From NCBI RefSeq assembly GCF_017876625.1, contig NZ_JAGIOH010000001.1:1426001-1490000 (forward strand): 64,000 nucleotides of DNA. Reading direction: 5' to 3'. Shown piece by piece: positions 44,930 through 53,373 of the stretch. Each line of letters starts with the position of its first letter. Positions within the stretch are counted from its first letter, which is position 1. The notes under the pieces were generated by a model that did no database searches, was not told the origin of the DNA, and saw only the letters and a program-made list of their open reading frames with translations. This DNA is from Streptomyces syringium. GTDB lineage: Bacteria > Actinomycetota > Actinomycetes > Streptomycetales > Streptomycetaceae. A program made the position numbers and the translations under genes.

Positions 44930-45868
44930 TCAGCGCGGCACTTCGTAGTGGCTCGGCCGCCCGTCCCGCAGGACCAGCCGTCCGATCCGCTCCGCATCCG
45001 CACGGTGCACCAGCCGCGCACGGCCCCCCGCCTCCCGCAGCACCGTGGTGTGCCACGGCGTGGCCCACGCGTCGGCGGCGTCGAGCAGCCGGATCCCGAA
45101 CTTCGCGGCGCCCGGCCGCTGCGGGTGGATGGACAGCCGTACGGACCGCGGGTGGCAGTCCGCGATGAGGTCGCCCCAGGCGCGGCTGCGGGCGATGACG
45201 CCGTACGCGCGGGCCCGGCATTCGCGTTGCAGCGCGGAACGGGTACCGGTGAAGCCCGCGGTGTCCTCGACGAGGAAGCGGGTGATGCCGCGGTAGAGGC
45301 GGGCGGTCTCCTCGTCGGTACGGGCCTGGGCGCGCAGCGTCTCCAGGTCGGGCGCGTAGGCGTCGGTGACGAGGGCGCGCTTGGTGTCGTAGTCCAGCTC
45401 CCCGTGCACATGGCGCAGGTCGAAGGTGTCGAGGTGGCTCAGCCGCTCCCGGCGGATGAGGGCGCGCAGCTCGTCCCCGTAGGCGTCGATGTGCGCGTCG
45501 GGGACGTTGATGAGGTCGCCGAAGATATGGCCGTCGGAGCAGATGAGCATGCGGGCGCCCGGCTCGTACATCTCGCCGATCCGGGCGCACAGCCGGTCCA
45601 GGAAGCCGAGCGAGAGCCGTTCGCCCTCGTCGGGGAGGTGGCCGAGGACCTTGGCGGGGTTCGGGGACTTGCACGGGAAGCCGGGGAGGGTGAAGAGGAC
45701 CGGCTCACCCGCCTCGGTGAAGTGGCGTATCTGGTCGAGCTGTTCGGGGTGGGCGGCCGGGTCCGGGGGGCCCGGCTCCGTCGTGCGGTGGTACGGCAGG
45801 AGGAGATCCAGGATGCGGGTCTCGACCGGGGTGCGGGTGAGGGTGCTGTTCGGCATGTGGCGCGTCAT
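44930..45868 (-). CDS. Isonitrile synthase (PvcA/Dit1 family)
   Basis: The 312-residue protein belongs to the DIT1/PvcA family: VLFTLPGFPCKSPNPAKVLGHLPD, RLSLGFLDRLCARI, MLICSDGHIFGDL and the C-terminal region WHTTVL. Characterised members convert tyrosine or tryptophan plus ribulose-5-phosphate to an isonitrile, or N-formylate tyrosine. The start at 45868 overlaps the P450 stop (ATGA) and so is coupled; an in-frame ATG lies at 45856. Isonitriles bind copper and other soft metals well, and a metal importer and copper genes flank this operon. Confidence 0.92.
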   Translation of the reverse strand: MTRHMPNSTLTRTPVETRILDLLLPYHRTTEPGPPDPAAHPEQLDQIRHFTEAGEPVLFTLPGFPCKSPNPAKVLGHLPDEGERLSLGFLDRLCARIGEMYEPGARMLICSDGHIFGDLINVPDAHIDAYGDELRALIRRERLSHLDTFDLRHVHGELDYDTKRALVTDAYAPDLETLRAQARTDEETARLYRGITRFLVEDTAGFTGTRSALQRECRARAYGVIARSRAWGDLIADCHPRSVRLSIHPQRPGAAKFGIRLLDAADAWATPWHTTVLREAGGRARLVHRADAERIGRLVLRDGRPSHYEVPR

Positions 45869-47133
45869 CCCCGGGGGCGGGGGCACACGGCCCGGTCGAA
45901 GGCGACGGGCAGTTCGCTGACGCCCCGGCCGAGGACGGCGGGGATCCAGGGGAGGTCCTCGTCGGGGACGGCGAGGCGCAGGCCCGGCAGCCGGTGTATC
46001 AGGGTGGCGAGGGCGACCTGGAGTTCGATGCGGGCGAGGGCCGCGCCGGGGCAGAAGTGGATGCCGTGGCCGAAGGCCAGGTGCGGGCCCTGGGCGCGGT
46101 CGAGGTCGAGGGTGTCGGGGTCGGGGAACCGCTCGGGGTCGCGGTTGGCGGCGCAGAGGGAGACGATCACGGAGTCGCCGGCCGGGACCCGGGTGCCGTG
46201 CAGATCGGCGTCCTCGGCCAGGAACCGCCAGGTGGTCAGCTCGAAGGCGCTGTCGAGGCGCAGCAGCTCCTCGACCGCGTTCGGCATCAGCTCCGGCTCG
46301 GCGCGCAGCCGCTCCAGCACGGCTTCTCGTCGGGGCTGGCGCATCAGGGCCACCAGGGCGGTGGTGATCTGGTTGGTGACCGGCTCCTGTCCGGCGACGA
46401 GCAGCTGGAAGACCATGGAGTCCAGCTCTTCCCGCGTCAGCTCGCCCTCGTCGCGGGCGGTGACCAGGCGGCTGAGGAGGTCGTCCCCGGGCTCGGCGCG
46501 CTTCTCCGCGACGACCTCGGCGATGTAGCCCTGCAGGCCGCGCAGCAGCGCCTCGTAGGCGGGGCGGCCGGGGTCCTGCGGTCCGACGGGGGCCACGACC
46601 TTGCCCCATTCGCGCCGGAAACGGGCGGCGAGGTTCGGGGGCAGGCCGATGACCTCGGCGAGGACCTGGAAGGGGAACCGGGCGGCGAAGCAGCGGACGA
46701 GGTCGACGGTGTCGGTATCGCTGCCGGTGTCCGCGGTCATCGCGTCGACGAGCGCGTCCGCCATCTCCTGGAAGCGGGGGCGCAGTTCCTCGACGCGGCG
46801 CGGCGCGAAGGCGTCGGTCACGTAGCGGCGCATGGCGGTGTGCTTCGGCGGGTCCTGGTGCAGCAGATGGACCTGGAGTTCGGAGTGCTGCGGCTCGGGC
46901 ATGATCGAGGCGTGTTCGCGCCAGCGATCGTTGCCGAGGGCGTGGTTCTTGCCGAGCCGCGGGTCGGCGAGGGTCCGCTGCGCGGCGGCGTGCCCGGTGA
47001 CGAGCCAGGCGGTGACCCCGCTCGGGAAGAGCACCCGGTGGATGGGCCCGGCGGCCCGCATCCGCTCGTAGAGCGGGTAGGGGTCACGCTTGTACGCGGG
47101 TCCGTAGAGGGGGAACGGGTCGGGCAGCGGCAC
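45865..47133 (-). CDS. Cytochrome P450 coupled to the isonitrile synthase
   Basis: The 422-residue P450 has the I-helix LLVAGQEPVTNQ (an unusual Q-E-P-V version of AGxET), the ExxR motif EELLRLDS followed by Arg later in the family pattern, and the heme loop FGHGIHFCPGAALAR with axial Cys. A GTG at 47133 has GAGGAGA six bases upstream; longer in-frame starts exist but lack a ribosome site. P450s beside Dit1-type enzymes oxidise or couple the isonitrile product, as yeast Dit2 does. It is the first gene of a two-gene operon, divergent from the copper genes. Confidence 0.93.
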   Translation of the reverse strand: MPLPDPFPLYGPAYKRDPYPLYERMRAAGPIHRVLFPSGVTAWLVTGHAAAQRTLADPRLGKNHALGNDRWREHASIMPEPQHSELQVHLLHQDPPKHTAMRRYVTDAFAPRRVEELRPRFQEMADALVDAMTADTGSDTDTVDLVRCFAARFPFQVLAEVIGLPPNLAARFRREWGKVVAPVGPQDPGRPAYEALLRGLQGYIAEVVAEKRAEPGDDLLSRLVTARDEGELTREELDSMVFQLLVAGQEPVTNQITTALVALMRQPRREAVLERLRAEPELMPNAVEELLRLDSAFELTTWRFLAEDADLHGTRVPAGDSVIVSLCAANRDPERFPDPDTLDLDRAQGPHLAFGHGIHFCPGAALARIELQVALATLIHRLPGLRLAVPDEDLPWIPAVLGRGVSELPVAFDRAVCPRPRG

Positions 47134-47372
47134 GGGGAGTCTCCTCGCGAAGTCGTGGACCCCTGAGAAGTCGTACGGCGGAGGGGGTGAGTTCCCGCGT
47201 CTTCGCACCGGTGCGGGAACGGGTGTCGGGGCGGGCGGGACAAGGCGCCGCGATCCTTGGGTAGTCGGTTGCCGGGGGCCGCTGGTTCCCGGGTGCGAAA
47301 GGGATAATCCTCACGCGCCGGGGGCGGCCCGCGCGGGGCCGAACGCGGTGCGCGACGTGTCACGATGCCGCG

Positions 47373-47621
47373 ATGACAGCACGTCACCTCCTCAGTCCGT
47401 ACGGAACCCTGATCGGCTTCGTCCTGCTGCTGGCCGCCCTCTTCGGTGTCGCGTACGCGACCGGGGCGGCGGCCGGGCCCGTGGCCCCCGGCATGCACCG
47501 CACCGACGACGGCCCGGGCGGCGCCGGCGGTTCCGGTGGTTCGGGCGGCGGTTCGGGCCACTCCGGCGGCATGGGCGGCATGCACGACATGGGCGCTCCG
47601 GCCCTGCGGGTGACCCGATGA
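47373..47621 (+). CDS. Small Met/Gly-rich membrane protein
   Basis: The 82-residue product has one N-terminal membrane helix (YGTLIGFVLLLAALFGVAYATG) and a Gly-rich tail with GHSGGMGGMHDMGAP, four Met and two His that could hold copper on the outside. Its stop overlaps the CopA start in ATGA, so it is coupled to the ATPase. It looks like a copper-handling accessory peptide; family not recognised. Confidence 0.8.
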   Translation: MTARHLLSPYGTLIGFVLLLAALFGVAYATGAAAGPVAPGMHRTDDGPGGAGGSGGSGGGSGHSGGMGGMHDMGAPALRVTR

Positions 47622-50248
47622 GCGGGGCGGCCCGGGAGGCCGGGAGTGCCACGCAGCCGCCCGCTCCGGCGCCGGACGCCTGCCGGACCACCGAGCTGAT
47701 CGTCGGCGGGATGACCTGCGCGGCGTGCGTGGGGCGGGTGGAGAAGAAGCTCGGCCGCCTGGAGGGGGTGAGCGCGAGCGTCAACCTCGCCACGGGCAAG
47801 GCGCGGGTCAGCCACCCGGCGGCGGTGACCCCCGCGGAACTCGTGGCCGTGGTCGAAGGGCTGGGCTTCACCGCCCGGCTGCCGCAGCCGCCCGCCGCGC
47901 GGGAGGACGCCCCGGCGGGATCGGATCCCGAGGCGGATGCCGCGGATCGGGCGTCGGACCGTGCGGAAGCATCCGCCCGGACCCGGCTGCTGATCACGGC
48001 GTTGCTGTCCGTGCCGGTGCTGGTGCTGTCCATGGCGCCGGCGCTGCAGTTCCGCAACTGGCAGTGGCTGTGCTTCGCCCTGGCCACCCCGGTCGCGGTG
48101 TGGGGCGCGTGGCCGTTCCACGACAAGGCGCTGCGCGGGTTGCGGCACGCCGCCGCCACGATGGACACGCTGGTCTCCCTCGGGGTGCTCGCCTCGTACT
48201 CCTGGTCGACGTACGCCCTGTTCCTCGGCGGTGCCGGGGAGCCGGGGATGCGGATGCCGTTCACCCTGCTGCCCTCGGGCGCGGGGATGAACGGCACGGC
48301 GGACGTGTATCTGGAGGCGGTGGTCGCCGTACCGCTGTTCGTTCTGGCCGGCCGCACGCTGGAGGCGCGGGCGCGGCGCGGTACGGGGTCCGCGCTGCGG
48401 GCGCTCGCGTCGCTCGCGGCGAAGGACGTCGTCGTCCGGGGGGCCGACGGGGCCGAGCGGCGGGTGCCGATCACGGAGCTGCGGGTCGGTGACCGCTTCG
48501 TCGTCCGGCCCGGTGAGCGCGTCGCGACCGACGGCGTGGTCGTGACGGGCAGCTCCGCGCTCGACCTGTCGCTGGTCACGGGTGAGAGTGCGCCGGTCGA
48601 GGCGGGGCCCGGCGCCGCCGTGGTGGGCGGTGCCGTCAACTCCGGCGGTCTGCTGGAGGTGCGGGCCACGGCCGTCGGTGCGGACACCCAACTCGCCCGG
48701 ATCGCCCGGCTGGTGGAGGACGCCCAGGCGGGCAAGGCGCGGGTGCAGCGGCTCGCCGACGCGGTCGCGGGCGTGTTCGTCCCGGCGGTCCTGGCCGTCG
48801 CCGTCACCGTCCTCGGTTTCTGGCTCGGCGCGGGCGCGGACCCGCAGGCGGCTATCACGTCCGCGGTGGCCGTGCTCGTGGTGGCCTGCCCCTGCGCGCT
48901 GGGGCTCGCGACCCCGACCGCCCTGCTCGCCGCCACGGGACGCGGCGCGGGCCTCGGCATTCTCGTCAGCGGACCGCAGGCGCTGGAGGGGCTGCGCCGT
49001 GTGGACACCGTCGTGCTGGACAAGACGGGCACGCTCACGACCGGTTCGATGACGGTGACCGAGGTGACGGACCGCCCCGACGGCATCGGCGCCGGAGCGG
49101 CTCTCCGGCTCGCGGCGGCGGCCGAGAGCGGCTCGGAGCATCCGGTGGGCCGCGCGATCCACGCGTACGCGCTGCGGACTCCGGCCGGTGAGCCGGCCGC
49201 GCCGCTGCCGCCGGTGACGGACTTCGGCGCCACGGCCGGGGTGGGCGTGGCGGGCCGCGTCGAGGGGCACCTGGTGGAGGTGGCCCGGCCGGACTCGGCG
49301 AAGCCGGGAGAAGGTACGGCGAAGCCGGGGAAGCGGGGGGCGGCGAAGCAGCCCGCCGGGCCGTCGGACGCCGGCTTGCCGGAGGCTCTCGGCGCGGCCG
49401 TGCGCGCCGCGGAGAAGGACGGCCGGACCGTGGTGCTGGTGCGGGTGGACGGCACACCCGAAGCGGTGATCGCCCTCGGCGACACCGTGCGGCCCGGCAG
49501 CTATCGCGCGGTCGACCACCTCAAGCGGCTGGGGCTGCGGCCCGTGCTGGCCACGGGTGACAGCGCGGCCGCCGCGCACGCCGTCGCGGGCGAGCTCGGC
49601 ATCACCGAGGTCCACGCCCGGGCCACCCCGGAGGACAAGGCCGAGCTCGTCCGGACGCTGCGCGCCCGGGGCCACCGTGTCGCGGTCATCGGTGACGGTG
49701 TCAACGACACCGCCGCGCTGGCCGGCGCGGACCTGGGCATCGCGATGGGCAGCGGCACGGACGCGGCCATCGGCGCGGCCGATGTGACGCTGGTGCGCGA
49801 GGACATGGGCGCACTGGCGGACGCGGTCCGGCTGGCCCGGCGCACCTCGGTGACCGTGCGGGCCAATCTCGTCTGGGCCTTCGGCTACAACCTCGTCACC
49901 GTGCCCCTCGCGGTCGTCGGACTGCTGAGCCCCATGGTCGCGGCGGCGGCGATGTCCGTCAGCTCGCTCCTGGTCGTGGGCAACAGCCTGCGGCTGCGCG
50001 GCTGGCAGCCGTCGCCCGGACGGTCGTCGGCGGGGCGGCCTTCGGCGGGGCGGGGGCCCGGACGGCCGGGTGGCCGGGCGGGTGCGCCGGCGCAGCGACG
50101 CGTCGGGCCGGGCGGGGCGGGACGCCCCGGCGCCACCACCGCGGACGAGGCCCGCCGCACGGGCGCGGAGCTGCCGTCCCCGTCCGGCGGCCCGGACCGT
50201 ACGGACGGTTCCGCCACCGCTACGAGCTCACGAGGTGACACGCGATGA
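47618..50248 (+). CDS. copA: Copper-translocating P-type ATPase
   Basis: The 876-residue ATPase has one N-terminal heavy-metal domain with Cys34 and Cys37 (GMTCAAC), eight membrane segments, the CPC metal motif at 424-426 (VACPCALG), the phosphorylation motif DKTGTLT (Asp468), and the SEHPVGRA and GDGVNDTAAL motifs. It exports Cu(I). A low-complexity tail of about 75 residues follows the last helix and is not usual. The ATG at 47618 overlaps the upstream stop and its own stop overlaps the next ATG, so all three genes are coupled. Confidence 0.96.
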   Translation: MSGAAREAGSATQPPAPAPDACRTTELIVGGMTCAACVGRVEKKLGRLEGVSASVNLATGKARVSHPAAVTPAELVAVVEGLGFTARLPQPPAAREDAPAGSDPEADAADRASDRAEASARTRLLITALLSVPVLVLSMAPALQFRNWQWLCFALATPVAVWGAWPFHDKALRGLRHAAATMDTLVSLGVLASYSWSTYALFLGGAGEPGMRMPFTLLPSGAGMNGTADVYLEAVVAVPLFVLAGRTLEARARRGTGSALRALASLAAKDVVVRGADGAERRVPITELRVGDRFVVRPGERVATDGVVVTGSSALDLSLVTGESAPVEAGPGAAVVGGAVNSGGLLEVRATAVGADTQLARIARLVEDAQAGKARVQRLADAVAGVFVPAVLAVAVTVLGFWLGAGADPQAAITSAVAVLVVACPCALGLATPTALLAATGRGAGLGILVSGPQALEGLRRVDTVVLDKTGTLTTGSMTVTEVTDRPDGIGAGAALRLAAAAESGSEHPVGRAIHAYALRTPAGEPAAPLPPVTDFGATAGVGVAGRVEGHLVEVARPDSAKPGEGTAKPGKRGAAKQPAGPSDAGLPEALGAAVRAAEKDGRTVVLVRVDGTPEAVIALGDTVRPGSYRAVDHLKRLGLRPVLATGDSAAAAHAVAGELGITEVHARATPEDKAELVRTLRARGHRVAVIGDGVNDTAALAGADLGIAMGSGTDAAIGAADVTLVREDMGALADAVRLARRTSVTVRANLVWAFGYNLVTVPLAVVGLLSPMVAAAAMSVSSLLVVGNSLRLRGWQPSPGRSSAGRPSAGRGPGRPGGRAGAPAQRRVGPGGAGRPGATTADEARRTGAELPSPSGGPDRTDGSATATSSRGDTR

Positions 50249-50751
50249 AGGCCCCCTCCCCCCTCCTCCCCCGGCTCGTCGAGACCGCGTTCTCCGCGCT
50301 CGTCCCCATGGTCGCCTGCGCGGTGACCCTCGGAGGGCTGGTCGCGTGGACCGCGTCCGGCGAGGCGGGCCGGCCCGCGGGCGTGACCGTCGAGGAGGGG
50401 CGCATGCTGCTCCCCTTCGGCACGGACGACAGCGCCGCGTTCTTCCGCGTGCGCAACACCGGTGACAAGGACGACGAGCTGATCGGCGTCGAGGCGCCGA
50501 CGGCGGGCGGTCGCGCGATGCTGAGCCGGACCGTGGTCAAGAACGGCGCGGGCTCGATGGGAATGGTCGACTCCGCGACCGTTCCCGCGCGGGGCACGCT
50601 GGAGATGTCCCCGCACGATCTGGACGTCATGGTGAGCGCCCCGCCGCGGGGCTTGCGCGTCGGTGACCGCGTCCCGTTCGTCCTGCGGTTCCGCGAGAGC
50701 GGCACCGTACGGGCGGAGGCCGTGGTCGTCCGCCCGGGGACGGGAAGCTGA
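50245..50751 (+). CDS. PCuAC-like copper chaperone
   Basis: The 168-residue protein has an N-terminal membrane anchor or signal (VETAFSALVPMVACAVTLGGLVAWTA) and a cupredoxin-like domain. The PCu(A)C motif is altered: AMLSRT replaces HM, then SMGM and a later SPHDLDVM supply Met and His ligands. PCu(A)C proteins carry copper outside the membrane, for example to cytochrome oxidase. The ATG at 50245 overlaps the ATPase stop. The altered ligands may change metal affinity. Confidence 0.8.
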   Translation: MKAPSPLLPRLVETAFSALVPMVACAVTLGGLVAWTASGEAGRPAGVTVEEGRMLLPFGTDDSAAFFRVRNTGDKDDELIGVEAPTAGGRAMLSRTVVKNGAGSMGMVDSATVPARGTLEMSPHDLDVMVSAPPRGLRVGDRVPFVLRFRESGTVRAEAVVVRPGTGS

Positions 50752-50851
50752 GCCGGACGGACCGCGCGGGCCGCGGGTCGCCGGGGCGTTGCCCCCGCGA
50801 TCCGCGGCCCGCGCGGTGTCGGTGGTGCGGCGCAGCGGGCGCCGGGTGCCG

Positions 50852-51445
50852 CTACCCGGCCAGTGCCGGGACGCGCGCCACCGGTATGCGCGCCGCGTCC
50901 CGCTCGGCCGTCTCCAACTGGCCGATCAGTGCCTCGCGCGCCCGCGCCACACGGGAGCGCACCGTACCGACCGGGCAGCCGGCCACGGCCGCGGCCTCGG
51001 CGTACGGCAGCCCCAGCAGCTGGGTCAGCACGAACGCCTCGCGGCGCTCGTACGGCAGCCGGTCGAGGAGCTGCGAGAGCGCCACCCCCTCGTCGAAGCC
51101 GGGCAGCTCCGCGGACTGGGTGCGCTCGGCGGCGCTCTGCCAGTCGTCGGTGTCCGACAGCCGGGGGCGGGCCGCGTTGAAGCGGAGCCGGTCCACGACC
51201 GTGCGGCGGGCGATGGACAGCAGCCAGGTGCGGGCCGAGGACCGGCCCTCGAAGCGCGGCAGCCCGCGCAGGGCCCGCAGATACGTCTCCTGTACGAGGT
51301 CGTCCGCGCCCTGCGGATCATTGCTCAGCCGGGCGACGTACCGCCGGACATCGCTCTGGGTGGCGCGGATGAAGCGCTCCACGGCGTCGGCGTCACCGCC
51401 ACGCGCGGCCAGCGCCCACGCGGTCACCGTCTCGTCGTCACGCAC
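50852..51445 (-). CDS. ECF-family RNA polymerase sigma factor
   Basis: The 197-residue protein has region 2 (DDLVQETYLRALRGLPRFEGRSSARTWLLSIARRTVVDRLR) and region 4 (LDRLPYERREAFVLTQLLGLPYAEAAAVAGCPVGTVRSRVARARE). A GTG at 51445 with a G-run upstream is the start. A zinc-finger protein is divergent, 61 bases away, and is the likely anti-sigma factor. The position between copper genes and a Met/His-rich membrane protein suggests control of metal or envelope stress genes. Confidence 0.95.
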   Translation of the reverse strand: MRDDETVTAWALAARGGDADAVERFIRATQSDVRRYVARLSNDPQGADDLVQETYLRALRGLPRFEGRSSARTWLLSIARRTVVDRLRFNAARPRLSDTDDWQSAAERTQSAELPGFDEGVALSQLLDRLPYERREAFVLTQLLGLPYAEAAAVAGCPVGTVRSRVARAREALIGQLETAERDAARIPVARVPALAG

Positions 51446-51506
51446 AGCGGCCCCCCGCACGGGGGGTGGTGCGCCGGGCGCCGACGCCGCCGGGGACGAT
51501 GGCGGG

Positions 51507-51683
51507 GTGCATTGCGTTGAGTTTCGTACCGCTGTATCCGCCCGGGTGGACGGCGAGGAGCTGCCTGCGGGCATCTGCGACGCCACACTCGACTCGCATC
51601 TGCGGGGGTGTGCCGAGTGCTGCCGCTGGGAGGAGCAGGCGCGCCGGCTCAAGCTGCTGACGGCGGCTTTCGACCTCGGCTGA
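51507..51683 (+). CDS. zf-HC2-type small zinc-finger protein, probable anti-sigma factor
   Basis: A GTG at 51507 starts a 58-residue product, MHCVEFRTAVSARVDGEE, that ends with LDSHLRGCAECCRWEEQARR. The His-x3-Cys-x2-Cys pattern is the zf-HC2 (zinc-associated anti-sigma) signature, with an upstream His/Cys near the N-terminus as the fourth ligand. It has no membrane helix and lies divergent from the ECF sigma gene. GGGGAC about 9 nt upstream may be the ribosome site. Confidence 0.78.
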   Translation: MHCVEFRTAVSARVDGEELPAGICDATLDSHLRGCAECCRWEEQARRLKLLTAAFDLG

Positions 51684-51848
51684 GTCGATCTCGGCCGAGG
51701 AAACGGCGTGCGCCGAGGAGAACGAAGGGGGGATGTGCCGTCGTGGCACGTCCCGTGTGCGGGCAGGGGTCATCGCCCTGGGTCCTTCCTGGGAATCCGG
51801 GCGCCCGACGGCTACGCGGCGGGGGCCCGGTGACGTGGTTCGGCCCTG

Positions 51849-51876
51849 GGTGTCGCCGTCAGCTGACGGCGACACC
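51849..51876. terminator. 28-bp perfect palindrome at the 3' end of the DUF5134-like gene
   Basis: GGTGTCGCCGTCAG (51849-51862) and its exact complement (51863-51876) include the stop codon of the reverse-strand gene. Lying between convergent genes it can end transcription in both directions. Confidence 0.75.
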
Positions 51877-52575
51877 GGCCGGTGGACCACGTGTGGCCAG
51901 GACATGGGCGTACAGCAGCTGCCGCAGGCGCTGCGCCGCGCGCGTACGGTCGGCGCGGATGCGCGGCGGCCGGGAGCACGGCGGTACGTCACCGAAGAGG
52001 ACGAGGAGCGGCGCGAAGAGCCGGGCGCCGAGGGTGCGGCCGAGCCGGAAGGCGGCCTGCTCACCGCCGGACAGCCAGATGCCGCAGATGAGGGCGACGA
52101 GGACGTGCGCGGACCACATGCCGAGGGCGCCGTGGCCGGCGTGCATGGCCATCTGGTCCATGGCCCCCATGGAGTGGCCGGAGTGGCCGGCGGGCATGGG
52201 CATCGTATGACCGCCCATGGACATCGACGTGCCGGACCCCGGCATGCCGGTCATGGTGGTCGTGCCGTCGCCGGCCGCGCGGGCGGCCGCCTCGAGGGCG
52301 ACGTTTCGCGCGACGTTCTGGGCGAGCGTGAAGAACGAGTGCAGGCCCGTCTGCGCGCCCACGGTGGCGAGGGTGATCAGCACCGGGCCCCGCTCGCGCC
52401 CCGCCAGGAACCAGGCCCCGCTGCCCGTACCGCACAGCGCGACGGCCACGGCCCACCAGGGGACGTGCGTCCCGGACATGACCGCGTGCCCCAGGGCAGC
52501 GAGCAGCACACAGACCGCTGCGAACACGGCGGCTCGCAGCGTCCGCGGTACCTGACCGGACTGCCCTGCACTCAT
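51859..52575 (-). CDS. Met/His-rich membrane protein (DUF5134-like)
   Basis: The 238-residue protein has about five membrane helices (TLRAAVFAAVCVLLAALGHAV, WWAVAVALCGTGSGAWF, VLITLATVGAQTGLHSFF, WSAHVLVALICGIWLSGG, ARLFAPLLVLFG). Between helices three and four lies an outside loop with alternating Met and His: TTTMTGMPG, SMSMGGHTMPMP and GHSGHSMGAMDQMAMHAGHG. That is a typical copper-binding composition. The ATG at 52575 is preferred; a GTG at 52584 adds three residues. It sits beside copper and ECF genes, which supports a copper role. Confidence 0.82.
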   Translation of the reverse strand: MSAGQSGQVPRTLRAAVFAAVCVLLAALGHAVMSGTHVPWWAVAVALCGTGSGAWFLAGRERGPVLITLATVGAQTGLHSFFTLAQNVARNVALEAAARAAGDGTTTMTGMPGSGTSMSMGGHTMPMPAGHSGHSMGAMDQMAMHAGHGALGMWSAHVLVALICGIWLSGGEQAAFRLGRTLGARLFAPLLVLFGDVPPCSRPPRIRADRTRAAQRLRQLLYAHVLATRGPPAGVAVS

Positions 52576-52931
52576 GACGTGCACATCGTTGCACCCGTCG
52601 CGCGCGGCGCGACGGCGGGGGGCGTCATGACGCCCCGGAGAGCCGCCCGCTCGGGCGCATGGCTCCGCCCCGTACCGTCCGCCCGGCGGTACGGGGCGGT
52701 GGGCCGCCGGCTCGGGGGGTGGCCGGCAGCCCCGTCCCGTCGCTCCATTGGGACTCGCAGCAATGAGTCAACCGTGTGCGGGCCGGGCGCGGGAGCGTGT
52801 GTGCGGGGTGGGCGTGGGTGCGTCACGCACACCCCGTGTGAACGGCCGCGTTCCGCTCGCCCTCCGGCGTCAGCGGTCTGTCGCGGTAGGCCGGGCGTCA
52901 GTGTCTGCCAGGCGTCCGCGGCGGCCGGGTA

Positions 52932-53171
52932 TCAGCGTCTGCCGGGTGCGCCGTCGCCGGCCGGCAGCCAGGCGGCGCTGGACCTGTCGCCGAAACGGCC
53001 CCCGATGGCCCCCTTGATCACGGAGAGGGCGGCGGGTATCGAGGCGATGGCGGCGGCCTTGAGGGCCGATATGTCCGTGAGGTCGAATCCGTCGGCCAGG
53101 AGGAGGCCGAGGAAGGTGGTCACGTAGGCGGCGAGGGTGCGTTCGGCGATGTCGGCGATTAATTTGCGCAT
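52932..53171 (-). CDS. r1t-type holin-like protein
   Basis: The 79-residue protein starts MRKLIADIAERTLAAYV and has two hydrophobic segments, TFLGLLLADGF and ALKAAAIASIPAALSVIKGAIG, the layout of r1t-family phage holins. Holins form pores that release endolysin. No lysin or other phage gene is nearby, so this is an orphan. GGGAG about 8 nt upstream of the ATG at 53171 fits translation. It is divergent from the GAF regulator gene. Confidence 0.8.
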   Translation of the reverse strand: MRKLIADIAERTLAAYVTTFLGLLLADGFDLTDISALKAAAIASIPAALSVIKGAIGGRFGDRSSAAWLPAGDGAPGRR

Positions 53172-53373
53172 GGGCGTGCTCCCGCTTCCGGTGGGGGTTC
53201 CGAGGCCCGGAGATCTGGAACGTGGGGTCCGGGGGTCCTTCGGGGGGTGAGGTGCGAAACACCTCCTGGGCTTGTTCTCGCCGTTCCGGGCCGCCGGGAA
53301 ACCGGGGAAGGCGGCTTGCGGCGGTATGGTCGGCGCCGACCTCCGGGTGGGCGGCCGGGGCAGGAGGGTCCAC

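Noticed and set aside
41611..45411. A 1266-codon open frame on the reverse strand across the transporter operon
   Set aside because: It is Arg/Gln/His-rich shadow sequence antisense to clearly real ABC-transporter genes; high GC removes stop codons in this frame.
44930..47133. P450 and isonitrile synthase as a spore-wall dityrosine system as in yeast
   Set aside because: The family match alone cannot distinguish this, but no coupling or export genes for dityrosine are present, while metal genes flank both sides; kept as an alternative only.
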